A program made the translations under genes and the position numbers. The notes under the pieces were generated by a model. It was given only the letters and a program-made list of their open reading frames with translations, did not search any database and had not been told where the DNA came from. From Takakia lepidozioides (Eukaryota > Streptophyta > Takakiopsida > Takakiales > Takakiaceae), in contig CM060733.1 of NCBI GenBank assembly GCA_030704615.1, positions 57,412,001-57,476,000 on the forward strand: DNA of 64,000 nt, written 5' to 3'. Below, piece after piece: positions 47,480 through 58,384 of the stretch (position 1 is its first letter; each line of letters opens with the position of its first letter).

Positions 47480-48060
47480 GACTTAAGTGATTGAGACAAT
47501 CACAGTGGAAGAGAAAGTTTGAGGAATGAAAAGCAAATTGCTTAGGTACTTCTGTGCCCATTGTACCAAATAAAGTGTACATAGAGTCTTTCTCCGCTAC
47601 TTAAATACGCAAATTGGTTTCTAAACCTGTGACTCTGTGCTTTGAGATGGTTTGCAGTTTGTGAAGCTTCTAGATGGAAAACTAGGATCTGCTCACGTTT
47701 GATATTAACAGAAGAACAAGCCTTGATTTTGCTCTGGACAGCATAGCCTACTGCCTCATTTGAGACATCTATGGTAGCTGGTAATTGTGTGCCAGAGTTA
47801 CAACACACGGCAAAAAGAACAGCTGCCCAAAGTACACCTGTGGGCCTTTACATTCACTGAGCTGTAGTGGAGGTTGATTAGGCCCTACACATGTTATGTT
47901 ATCTCTTTCTCTTTCTCTCACCTACATATGCAGGAGAAACTGATCAGAGCAGGAAAGGCGATGGTCTAAATACTCTAAATATCAGCAATACTTGGACCGA
48001 TTGCCGTTGATACCAAGTTTCTTGGGCTCTTATTTACGCTAACTTCGGCATCTCTCTCAT
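47480..48060. other. 3' flank of the SDR gene
   Basis: Presumably this includes the SDR 3' untranslated region on the minus strand. A minus-strand frame at 47542-47808 is open for 88 codons but is not recognised and shows no link to the SDR frame. Confidence 0.4.
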
Positions 48061-48067
48061 CTACTTA

Positions 48068-50071
48068 TTAGAACTCTATCTCTTGGCGCTCATACCAAAA
48101 CTTCCCTGAAGGCCCTCCAGGAGGCTGGAGAGCTACCCACACACCAGTATCAGCACCTTCATCAACGGGAATGGGTGTGCGGGGTAAAGGCACCCCCTTA
48201 GCCATCGCCTGTACCACCATATCTGTTTCAGTAAGCCCGGGAGTATAACTGTTGACAACGATGCTCTCGTCTTGCGATCGACCAGAGAGGGCGCGGTGCA
48301 GTATGCTGACGTACGCATTCACCGCAACCTTCGAAACACAATACGCTGATGCCTGCATATATGTGGGCCAACCCTTTTCCTTTAACGACCCAGTACTCAA
48401 ATCTTGGAGAAACTCATCAATGAACTTGTTGACGGTGGCTTCTTCGATGTGTTCACGATCAGCCAACTCTTCACGAAACTTGTTTTCCAAGAACTGAAGC
48501 AGTCAAAGAAACAATGTTCCACGAAACTCAGCAGCTACTACTGCAAGACAGGATGAAGAGACAAAACTACAGCATGCTCCAGGCAAATTGGATAGACGTA
48601 TCAGGACTTATATGTACACACAACTCTCAGATAGCTCCAGTATCAATTGGCAGACCTGAAGAAAAAGGTTTACTAGTTAGTCTTCTCCAGAAGAATACCC
48701 ATATGACGGAGAAAAGAGACTAATTTCACAATATCTGAGAGGGAGACCTGCAATTGGCCAAGTCTCGAGGAAACCACCAAAATGCGAGCACCAGCCTGAG
48801 TGTGTCGTAAAAGAGGGAGCAAGGCTTCTGTTACACGCTTGACACCATCATAGTTGGTGCTTATAACATCTTTTGCATCCGCTACACTCACAGGGTCGAC
48901 CCCGGCGATCGCAGCATTATTTACCTGCCCACGAAAAAATGCACCAGTTTGTCAACTTCCAACAAAAGACCCCCTAACTTCCTGAGGCTCGCGTCTGTCT
49001 GTATAAGGATCGATCTTCTTGTCTACCTGGATCTTTGACAGTACGAGGGACAGGATCCGAGAATTAAACGCCCTCAAAATTGGGGAATTCTCCCGGAACT
49101 AACCAGGATATCGATACCACCGTAGGTGTGGCGAAGCCAATGTGCCAGTGTACCTGCAGAATCCTCGCTGGTGACGTCAAGAAGATGGAAAGCCACCTGC
49201 TGTAACCCTTCTCTTTTCAAAGCTTCAAGGGCCTCACGCCCACGACGTTCATCGCGCGCAGTCAGAACCACAGTGATCCCCTGTTTTGCCAATTGGCGTG
49301 CAATCTCCAAGCCTATGCCCTTGTTGGCCCCCGTCACCACTGCCACTGTGTCCTTCGACCACCATCTCGTTCTGCATGCATACGAAGAAGCCAGATGCTA
49401 CATCACGTACATTTGAGAATCAGGTAACTGGGCCAGAGCTACATTTCAAATACACCGAACATCGACCACATATATGAACTTCAATTCAACATGGGGAAGC
49501 AGTGTAGCGTCGGAAGGAGTATCATACATGTTGAACAACAGAGCTGACATCTGGTCGTTCTCAATTCATATTCCTCCGAACAGAATTGATGGACCTCGGC
49601 GCAAAATCTTATTCCCAACACAACTACCGCACTGTATCCGAACTATCATTGAGCTCAAAAAAGTGCGCCAAGTAAGCTCAGTGCACAAATTAAGGTACTG
49701 TTCGATGAATCAAATGATTGATAATGCGTAATCCCTATGACTCAGTATGGTTGCCATTCTGCCAAATCAATAACAATCTATGACAAAATTCCCACTGGAA
49801 GCTACTGTAGTTGTACATACAATTAAGATGACCCCACCTGCACTCCTCAGACTCATTTCACTCAAACATCACATGAGCACCACAGTCTCGACTGACTTCT
49901 CTAAACATCCCCAAGCTAATCTCTAAATCGAATCCATGAAAAACCATAATCTCAACACGCTACAGACAGACAAAACATGGAGTTAAATGCAATCAAAAGT
50001 CGCCTACTCAAGGCGACGCTGTGACGAGCGGGATGAGAGTCGCAGACAACTTACTGGGTAACTGAATCCAT
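48068..50071 (-). CDS. Short-chain dehydrogenase/reductase, carbonyl-reductase type (4 exons)
   Basis: An NAD(P)H-dependent reductase of the classical SDR fold, nearest in pattern to plant neomenthol dehydrogenase, salutaridine reductase and carbonyl reductase proteins. The substrate cannot be told from sequence. Minus-strand exons are 50071-50055, 49371-49104, 48924-48748 and 48493-48068, giving 295 residues. The 17-nt first exon, MDSVT plus two bases, supplies the only start codon that splices in frame onto TRWWSKDTVAVVTGANKGIG, the typical N-terminus. The cofactor motif TGANKGIG is at residues 19-26, NNAA at 97-100, catalytic Ser in LVVSS about residues 147-148, and Tyr205xxxLys209 in SAYCVSK. 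A long loop between Ser and Tyr (ENKFREELADREHIEEATVN and after) is usual for this subgroup. The C-terminus keeps PGLTETDM and DEGADTGVW. No break was seen. No obvious N-terminal targeting signal is present, so a cytosolic enzyme is likely. Confidence 0.93.
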
Positions 50072-50401
50072 AGCTTCCGCCCCCGTGATCAGTATTTCCA
50101 AATTGCTGTTTGCTTTGCTTGCCCCTTGTGTGGCTGCACTCCGCACTCCCCCTTCTGTCTCCATATGTACCAAGACCGTGATGTCGGTGTGGAGTGGGTC
50201 CTACCTTCCTGTTACGCAACTTGCCGTGCACTCCAGTGCAGAGAAGTTGCCAGGGTTGCTTCCGGAGTCCGGACCGAGTCCAACACTGCTGCTTCCGGGA
50301 CATTGTAAATTCTGGCAGAGCTATTCCTTCTCCAACCCATGATTTAAGGCCTTCAACCAGACAAGGGCCGACAAATTGTTTGCAATAACCACACTAACCA
50401 A

Positions 50402-50626
50402 CAGTCAGTAGCTCAGTTGGATAGTACACTCAGTGCCACCCGGATGATTTTGGGGTGAAATCCTGCTACCTTGACGGGTGTGGTATGTTCTTCTCCCCCC
50501 TTCCCTGGGCGGTGTCCCATGCGAAAGCCTTCACGACGAGGTTATTGTGAAAGAGGTTGGTAGTGGACCAACTCCTCCTGTTGGTGTTCAGGTGGGCAGT
50601 ATGAGGCATACTTTTACTCTTTTTTT
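50402..50626 (+). mobile_element. tRNA-derived SINE, copy 2
   Basis: The A box TAGCTCAGTTGG (50409-50420) and B box GGGTGAAATCC (50453-50463) are spaced as in copy 1, and the shared body continues through GGCGGTGTCCCATGCG and GACGAGGTTATTGTGAAAGAGG. After that the two copies diverge. A T run at 50620-50626 could act as a Pol III terminator. It lies about 330 bases upstream of the SDR start, in the opposite orientation. No target duplication was certain. Confidence 0.78.
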
Positions 50627-50810
50627 GCTAAGCGCACTGATCCCAGTGTAGAAGAAGTAGTTAGTCTATACTCAGATTAGGTGTTACTATTAGTTAGTAG
50701 CATCTAGGAGGTCTGAACAGTTAAGACTTTTGGTTCTAGATTTGAACAGATAGATCTAAACAGGTGTGTTTGAGATCTCAAGAGGTGAACATCTTGCACT
50801 GTGTAAACTC

Positions 50811-50880
50811 TGAGCTCGGGGGAGAAGCCCATCATCTTGTTCTTGATCATAAGGCTTCTATGGTTGGGAGGAGAGCTCCA
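50811..50880 (+). repeat. Dispersed repeat, copy 1 (partner at 63117-63190)
   Basis: GAGCTCGGGGGAGAAGCC and, some 25 bases later, AAGGCTTCTATGGTTGGGAGGAG match AAGCTCGGGGGTGAAGCC and GTGGCTTCTATAGTTGGGAGGAG at 63117-63190. The family is unknown. Confidence 0.5.
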
Positions 50881-51055
50881 CTGTCTAATAAAAATTCTCT
50901 TTGTTATTTACTATACCCAGTGAAACGTATGTTGCTAGATGTACACAGTTTTTCAGATTGCAGAGTACATAATCTTTAGCAGGAATGGTTAATTTTAAGG
51001 TATTGAATGACACTGATAGTGCTGTCTCCGGGTTGGGTTCACTGCTTGATTACAG

Positions 51056-52303
51056 GTTGCAGCCAAGTATGTAGCCATGGTACCTTCTGACAAGGTATTT
51101 GACAGGTAAGTTGTCTCTCTGCCTGACCCACTTCTTCAGTTTTGATTTTCCAACGGAAGCAAGATAAATGTATCAGTGGGTCATTATGCAGCCAAACAGG
51201 GAAAATTTTGAAAGGACTCCAGGTTGGGCTACAAAGTTTGTCGAAGGCAAGTTTTGGGGTGTGGGCCAACATTGCAAATAAATAATGACTGTGCTTCAGA
51301 ATTGCTAGTTGCAATACAGGAAGAGTGTTGTTCCTGCCTGAGTACAACTCTGGTATGGAGACAGAGAGAGATGGAAACCTATGGTTTTGTCCAAATGGTT
51401 GGCGTCTCAAATGGCCTTGTCAGATTTTTGAGACCCCCATTTTGAACCTCGCAGCCATTACCTGCCATAATAGGCGAGAGTGGCAAGGGACTCCCATAGA
51501 AAAAAGGGGCACCCATGATTCAGATTACCAGAGTCATCAAGAATGGTAAACCGATGTGACAACGCACAAGTCAATCTGAAACGGGAGTGCCAACAGCTAT
51601 CTCATTCATAGCTTCATTCATAACTGATACCTCCTGAGGTGGTTGTATTTCACAAAATATGTGACACCCTAGTACTGAATCTTCACTGCCACCTCAGACA
51701 TTTTTCCTCATGTGAAAGCGGGTGTCACGAAGTTTTATTTGGCAACACGATCTGTGTGGCAGTGGTTGAAAAGACCATGGTAGTATTCACCGACCAGTGC
51801 CACCATGTGTCTGATTCAGTTCTTTGGAGAAGGGGGTGCCTTGCATTTTCCGAGTGGGGGCAGGTCAGGTGTGTTACTATCTATCACATTACTCTGCATA
51901 TGGTCTAGGGTGTACTGTAGACAGTACGAAGTGAGGAGCAGCTTTGTGGGATGGGTTCTCGTATGCCTGTATTGTTACGTCAGCGTTTTCTGCTGGAAAT
52001 GTGATATTGGTTCCCATTTTTTAAGGATGCAAGTGCTTGGAGGAGTAGCACTGCAGCAAATGTGTCTTGCTACAAATAACATTGATTCCCTCACAACTTC
52101 TGCAGACTCAGGGGAACGTGGGAAAGTGGAAGAAGAAAGGTGGTGAAACCCCTTTCCAGCTGCTATTTCATATACAGCTCAGAAGCATGGAACGGTTACA
52201 GCAGTGTACATCAAAGACATTAGAAGACAGAGTTCTTCCTGCTGAAGCACAGGTTAAAGCATTCTTGTCCGATCCAATCAACCCGGAAAGAATCGTATCA
52301 TAA
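51056..52303 (+). other. Possible exons of an unidentified gene
   Basis: A 50-nt piece with good splice borders (51056-51105, VAAKYVAMVPSDKVFDR) and an open stretch at 52067-52303 ending EDRVLPAEAQVKAFLSDPINPERIVS look coding-like. I could not join them into one model and do not recognise the protein. The rest of 50640-53900 shows no gene. Confidence 0.2.
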
Positions 52304-52309
52304 ACTCTG

Positions 52310-53970
52310 ACCACAGCCTTTTCTTCTCAGCACCAGAAAAACTTCACAAACATCTAATGGAGATCGCACGCACCTACTCTAAGTAAAAATTAGGTCCAGG
52401 GAGTTGTTGAGTGTCATCTTCCCCTCTACTTCTCCGATCTCTGTGCCAAGGTCTTCAGTGTGTGCTGTAAATGGACCTAGGCTCAGGATGCTCTGCTGAC
52501 TATGAAGCCTTCAGAGACCATTTCCGTTCTTTGAGGACACATATGCTACCACATGGATACTCCAGCGCGTTTCCAGTCAAGCTGCCTAGGATTTGAACTG
52601 CATGACCCCAGAAGTCCATGATTTCTACATTTCAATGGACCCTTTCCAATCGTGCCCTCTCAATGTGCCCTCAACCACAGCTTGGAGCATGGTCAGCACC
52701 TCCTGCGAACTATGCATCCTAAGAGACCAAGGAATATGAGTTGGGTGCCACAGCCGGTGACAAGTCAAGTACCAGGGGTGAGTGCATTTTGTGATACAGA
52801 ATAGAGAGAGCAAGATGTTGAATCCTGAAACAGGAGGAGCTGAGGCATGCATGTGTCTGGTTGGATGAGAGAGGAAGGGATTATTTGGACTATTCTCGTC
52901 CCTAGAGAAAACCCAATAAAGTGCATTGGTGGTGAAACTGTGGGATTATATATGAAGGAGAGAGAGGCACCCACAACATGCAAAATACATATCAAACACT
53001 CTTAAAGGTGACACCGACTGTCTCTGTGAGGTTATCCTTCAAGAAACCATAGCTATCTTTACTCCTACAATTAGTTCCAGAGGACAATTGTTATGGAGAG
53101 CTGGGAGAGCTGTAAAAAAATTGAAAGTATGGATACATAATATTGTAATGAGGATTGACCTGTAATGCACATTGGTTGCTGTGATAATCTATTCAATTGC
53201 TCGTCCAATCATGCAAGATACTTGAAGGAACTGTAGTTACCAAAAAGGTGACCAGAAACGACGTCAGAATTTCTCAGCTCCCTTCCCCTAGTCGTCAATG
53301 CTCAGTTACTTGGAATTACAGTGGGGCCTGGAGCCATTTTCACAATCAACACACTTGCTTTCTAAAGATTACATTCCAGCCCCAGGGCCGATGGTTCAAT
53401 GGCTGACAGATGCGATCGCAGATGAATGCAAATGAAACAAAAATAAAACACACACACAGAGGCTTCTCACAAGAGGCACTGCCAATGCAGTGTGAGGGCA
53501 CAGTTGACACACTTCGGCACCCGCAGTTGAAGCTGACAGTAGCCTTGAGCTTCTCCTCAGCGGCAACACCGACCACCATAGAACGTCCACCTCCTTCACT
53601 TTCTTCTCTACAAACCTACACGTACAAATACCCATAGATGATCTCCTTTCTTGAAGGAACAGAGTCCTCCTACTCCAAACACCCACTTCACGTCACTTGT
53701 CTCCTCACTTGCTCCTGTGGCTATGGCGTAAAGACGGATGCGAGGGAAAATGGGCCGACAAACGTGTGTTTAAAACTAACATTACGCACTAAAATGTGTT
53801 AAGCTAAAATTTTAGTGCGGCAGGCATTCTGTTAGTTGGAGCAGCTGTTAGCAAAACACACCCATCCTTGGCATTCACTGTCTCCACATCATCTCCATTG
53901 CCGTTAGAATTCACCCTCTGTGTTGCACGATCTCTTGTAGCTTGTGAACCACGACTAGACCTAGGACTGA
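52310..53970. other. Intergenic stretch upstream of the heme oxygenase-like gene
   Basis: No gene, RNA or strong repeat was recognised. The last few hundred bases presumably carry the promoter of the next gene. Confidence 0.4.
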
Positions 53971-53979
53971 GCTCAAGAG

Positions 53980-56900
53980 ATGGCGCTGGGGATTCAGCCT
54001 TGTGGTGCGTTCTATGCGCAGTGGCAGCAGGCATTGGACACTAGCAAGTTGGGCACTCCGCGCTCGGTGGTGGGCTGTCTCCCTGCATCTGCGCGGGGTT
54101 GGGCTACTGTCTTGTGCGAGGGCGAGGGCACAAGTCAGCCTAGAAAGGGTTTTGGGACCGAAGTGAAGAAAGGGGGAAAGCAGGGTTCTTCTAAGGGGCC
54201 CGTGACAAAGAAGATCGGGAACAAAGGAGATAAACGTGCGATTTCTGTGAGGGAGGGGTCCAAGCAGCTGCAAAATGTTCTAAAGGCTGTGGAGAAAGTA
54301 CTCCCTTTTACCCTGTGATTCCTATTTCAGTTCCATTATTGTACGCCTCTCTCGTGTCTTACGTTCTAGTGCTGTGAGAGTGTTGGCGACGATCATAGAA
54401 CCTTCTTTGTTGAATGGGTTTTGCAGGAGAGCGCAGATGAGCGGTCCAAGGGCCTGGGCATAGATCCAGAGGCAGCAGCCAAGTGCAAGGTGGATTTTGT
54501 GCGGGTACAATCATGGGGTTCCGAGGGAGGCGGTGAACAAGAACTGGATAATCTCAGATTGAAGAGCTTTAGCCCAGCCTTCAGCTCTGAAGAAACTGAT
54601 GCCCCTTTTTATGAACAGCTTGTCCGTCGCCTACAGCTTCTGGATTTCAAGGTATTTTGGCTAATTTTTTTGTGGCTGTGGCTGTCTAACTTACGGTGTA
54701 TGCACGTCATGATTTCATCTTACAACGATTGATCATCCTAATGTTGAGACACTAGAAGCGAACGTGACGCAGGGGATAATGGGTGGACGGACAGGGCGAG
54801 TTATCGGTGGCTCAAGCGCGACCATTGCCACCTTTTGAACGGTGGAGCTTTAGTGAGGACCGATATTTGCAGTTCTTGCAGGATCAGGTCTCTACTATTT
54901 TTCTTGCTCTATGTTCCCTGCTGTGTATATTATCTATTTTGCATTGCATAATCTGATATACAATTTGTGTAAGTGACCAGTTCGAGTAGGTGAAGTCCCC
55001 GGAAGTTAAGAGTATGTGGTCTTTGTGTTGTAGCATGCAGTCTACGAAGCTCTGAGGGAGGTCATTGCAGCTGTCAAGAAATCAATTATCAATGATGGTG
55101 CACCTTCCACAGACCACAGCCAGGTCCCTGATAGCAGAGCAGCCACGGCCATTGCCGTGTTCGATACCCCTCTTGGCCTTGACCGCTCTGAGGTCAGCCA
55201 CATTCCTTTTGCATCCTGCTCTCTGTCTCTGTTTTGTATATGTGCGTCCCCTTTGAGTATGGCTGATGCCTATACACCTTTGTAGAAATGCAATGCAGAC
55301 TCTGATGGAAGTGTGAGTGTGTAGGTTAGGCAGGGTCTTTATTGCAAGGGAACTGACCAGGTACCTGGGATCATGCGTCCACAGGTCTCAGAACTTGTTA
55401 CGGTCAGTTGGTGGTGTAATTGGGAGCTAGCGTGTCAATGGATGAAATGCTTTATGTCCATACAAAAGACTAGGTGTCAGGAAGATGGTGATAGGAGTGA
55501 AAATCTTGACCTTCATCCCGGTCAATTCTGCTGGCAATGACTCTGACTGTGTTGTTGCACCTGCAGGAGCTTATGGCCGACATTTCTTCCTTGTCCAGGG
55601 CAGCCACTGGACGCAGTGGCACTCCTAAGGATTTGCCAGTGCCCACTATTCAAACAACTGCATATGTGAAGGTACGTCTATATCTAGGGTTCTGAAGTTC
55701 CAGGGGTGGCCTAGGTAGGTAATTGATAGATCAAACACATGGTGTGGTTGTGGCAGTGATTTTGACCTGGTCATGGACTCTTGTGGATGGATAGGTAAAG
55801 TTGATGAAGGTGGGGCATTGCAGTACCTAAGACAAATTGGGCGAGGTGCTGCACAAGAGAAGGATGGGAGTAATGCATGCCTACGACTTATGGCACACAT
55901 TTTTGCGATTCATGTTGCTCATCTCACCACAGGTTAGTAGTTTTTCTAGCATTCTTTCTTTATTCAATGCTTTATACGTAGCAAATTTTTTTCAACGTTG
56001 ATTTTTCAATTTCTTTCAGTTGCTGTTAGTTATGTGTTCTCATCTTCTTAAAAAATGTTGTGGTGGCCGAAGGGAGGTAGAGAATGTAGTAGAAAACATG
56101 ACAACATTATCTACCTCCCTTCTCCTTGGTGTGGCAAACATTCTGTTGTGTTGCAGAAAGTGTTGGAGTGGCCACAAATTGTACTCAATTATGGGATGGG
56201 GACTACAGGCTCCACCTGGGTGTGATGGCCTTGCTTCATTACAGTGATTGTTCGATAAAGCGAGGTAGATTGGGAGCTGGTTAGCCACAGCTGCATAAAA
56301 GTTAATGATTGGCCTGATTTCGCAGGTATGAGGGTCGGGGCAAAAGCAGTGGAGTGCATGTCCATATTGGCAGAGTCCAAGGCTGTGAGGTTCTATCGCG
56401 ACTACCCGCCGGTATTACTTCCACTCCCTTGTTTTTATTTTGAAAATATCAACACATTTTAAGCAGGTGCCTTTGATTTACTTGTCCCCTGCTCAATAAC
56501 AAGGAACCACTGGACTACAGTAGACAAGGTCAGGCTGAGCCTGAGCTCCAGGGTTGGTTGGGTTTGCAGCAAGCACGAGATCCACTCCGCGTGTTCATTG
56601 CAGCAGTTAATAGTGCAGGCTCTTCAATTGCCCTGGCAGATGACCATGAACAGGTAACTCTGGAACCACTACAATGAAGTAAGGGGGTAGCCGGCTCTGA
56701 TTGAAAACCAATCTGCCCTACAATTTGAAAAACATAGTTGTGGTTTGGGACCATTTTGTGAATGACTTAAGGCAGGTTCTCCTGCTAGCTGCTTCATGTT
56801 CCTCTTTGTTGGTCCCAACTGTAGCTTCTTGTATGGCGAACATATCTTTATCACAACAATCTTATGAATTCATCAGCATGATTAGGGGGATGGCATCTAC

Positions 56901-57124
56901 CACCTGCTTTGGAAATCAAGCCGAGCACACACTGCGCCCAAGCCTGTACTGCACTCCTCTTTTCCTGAGTGAACGTGTTGCATTAGTGACATCAGCTAGC
57001 CAATTGTTAGTGACAACAACATGTGGAATCACAGGTGATGCAGGAGCTTCCTAAGGCGATGCAGAAGACCAGCTTGCTTTTTTCTGTGCTTGCTGTGGAG
57101 GAACAATCTCACATGACTACATAG
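53980..57124 (+). CDS. Heme oxygenase-like protein, probably plastid (9 exons)
   Basis: Exons are 53980-54297, 54427-54651, 54795-54887, 55034-55192, 55567-55671, 55824-55932, 56326-56411, 56570-56653 and 57035-57124, all GT..AG with agreeing phases, giving 422 residues. The N-terminal 100 residues are basic and low in acid, as in a transit peptide. The core follows plant heme oxygenase: FYEQLVRRLQLLDFK, PFERWSFSEDRYLQFLQDQH, AVYEALREVI, LGLDRSEELMADISSL, YLRQIGRGAA, HIFAIHVAHLTTGMRVGAKA and RFYRDYPP. These match, in order, the proximal helix, the W-P-T-x-x-x-Y-L-x-F-L region, the linker, and the Gly-containing distal helix. Where the heme-ligand His would align, Asp179 stands, and the distal GGRMIG is TGMRVG. 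Active plant enzymes turn heme into biliverdin for phytochrome chromophore; this one may be inactive like the HO2 group or have another role. The C-terminal 57 residues extend as a helical tail. Confidence 0.75.
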
Positions 57125-57129
57125 AATCA

Positions 57130-57860
57130 GAGGCCTAATTGAAAGATGCGTGCTCCCCTGGTACCATGGATTTACTGAGTTGACCGAAAGAGTGAAGCAT
57201 CAATGCATGCTCTTTGCCTGTATGAACAAGATTCACAGCTCTAGCACTGAAGATTCACACAAAAATTCACCATTGGAGTTCACCGTGGGGTTGCCCAATG
57301 CTTAATTCACCCAACACTTCCATTTACATAGTAATCAAATGACGTGTACTTCCAAGGCAGTGACCCAAGAGCACTGAGGGTCGAGGGTCTCAGTGACACC
57401 AGGCCCTGTAACCAGCTAAGTCCTTTTAGCCACTGAAGATTCACACACTGTCAGCAGTTATCATCTATTCCTCTTCTGAAATACTTGTACAAAATTTCAG
57501 ATGCATGGAAGTGGGAAAGACACCCAACAGGGCCAACATTGAAAATGCTGCAATAAATAACTTTTGGTTATGACTGACTCTTAATATTGTTGTTTGTAAC
57601 CACGATTTGCAAGGCTTTTCCTTGCATGCACTTGACATTTTTCAGGGAAGGGATTCCAAATGTCCAGTCTTTCGGTGAGCATCTTCCAATTTTTTGGAGG
57701 TAGTATCAAGGTTGCTTAAAAGTCTCATCTAGTAGTAAAGGACACCAGAAACTGCTGTGGAAGAAGCATGACCATGGCGACATTCAAAGCAAATGTTGTA
57801 GCCAGTGGCCTCCAGGGTCACTAGTAGGTAACTAGGGAGCAGTACAACACATTGTTTATC
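57130..57860. other. 3' flank of the heme oxygenase-like gene
   Basis: Probably includes the 3' untranslated region. No other feature was recognised before the copia element. Confidence 0.4.
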
Positions 57861-57868
57861 AAGAGCAC

Positions 57869-58295
57869 TAAAGGAGTAAGTTGCATTAACTTACTTAATA
57901 TGCATCAGCACTGGCAACGTGGGAGACACGGTGTCGAGTTTATGTTATCCACTGAATTCAAATCTAGCCAGCTAGCTTGCATTGTAGTCCACTGAATTCT
58001 AAAATCCCAATGATACTAGTTCCCGCTTGATGGACATAATCTGGCTGAATAGGCTACTTGCATTCTATCTTCTCTATCCATCGTGTAAGGGGGAGTGAGC
58101 AATTTCAGAATAGCTGGAATGATAGGCTGTGTGTTTCCCAGCTTAACTAAGTTGGTGTGTACCTTTTTGGCCTTTTGCAATTTACAAGCATTGTTACTTG
58201 CAATTCGTGTGTGCAGTCTTGTGTCACAGGTCACTCTTTGTTATTAGTATGGTTTTCTTCAGCATGAGCGTCAGGAGAAAGCTTATATTCCTTTA
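57869..58295 (+). repeat. Copia element 5' LTR
   Basis: It begins TAAAGGAGTAAGTTGC and ends TATTCCTTTA, giving a 6-bp terminal inverted repeat TAAAGG/CCTTTA. The boundary is fixed by the adjacent AGCAC target duplication on one side and the primer-binding site on the other. It differs from the 3' LTR by scattered substitutions and by small insertions around 57905-57930 and 58029-58050. Confidence 0.92.
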
Positions 58296-58309
58296 GGTTA
58301 TGGGCCCAC
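58296..58309 (+). other. Primer-binding site for a half initiator tRNA-Met
   Basis: GGTTATGGGCCCAC starts at the first base after the LTR. It is the exact complement of the anticodon arm of plant initiator tRNA-Met (GTGGGCCCATAACC, with the CAT anticodon). Such sites are known from Drosophila copia, where the 5' half of the tRNA primes. Most plant LTR elements instead pair with the tRNA 3' end (TGG...). Confidence 0.85.
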
Positions 58310-58384
58310 GAAGATGTCCTTAAATTGCGTCGTCATTTTTATTTTATTTTGTTTTAGTGCAGCCTGAAGTACGTTTGTGTCAGC

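Noticed and set aside
52190-52303. A kinase FATC-type C-terminus (AEAQVKAFLSDPINPERIVS)
   Set aside because: There is superficial similarity only. The required aromatic ending is missing and no kinase domain lies upstream.
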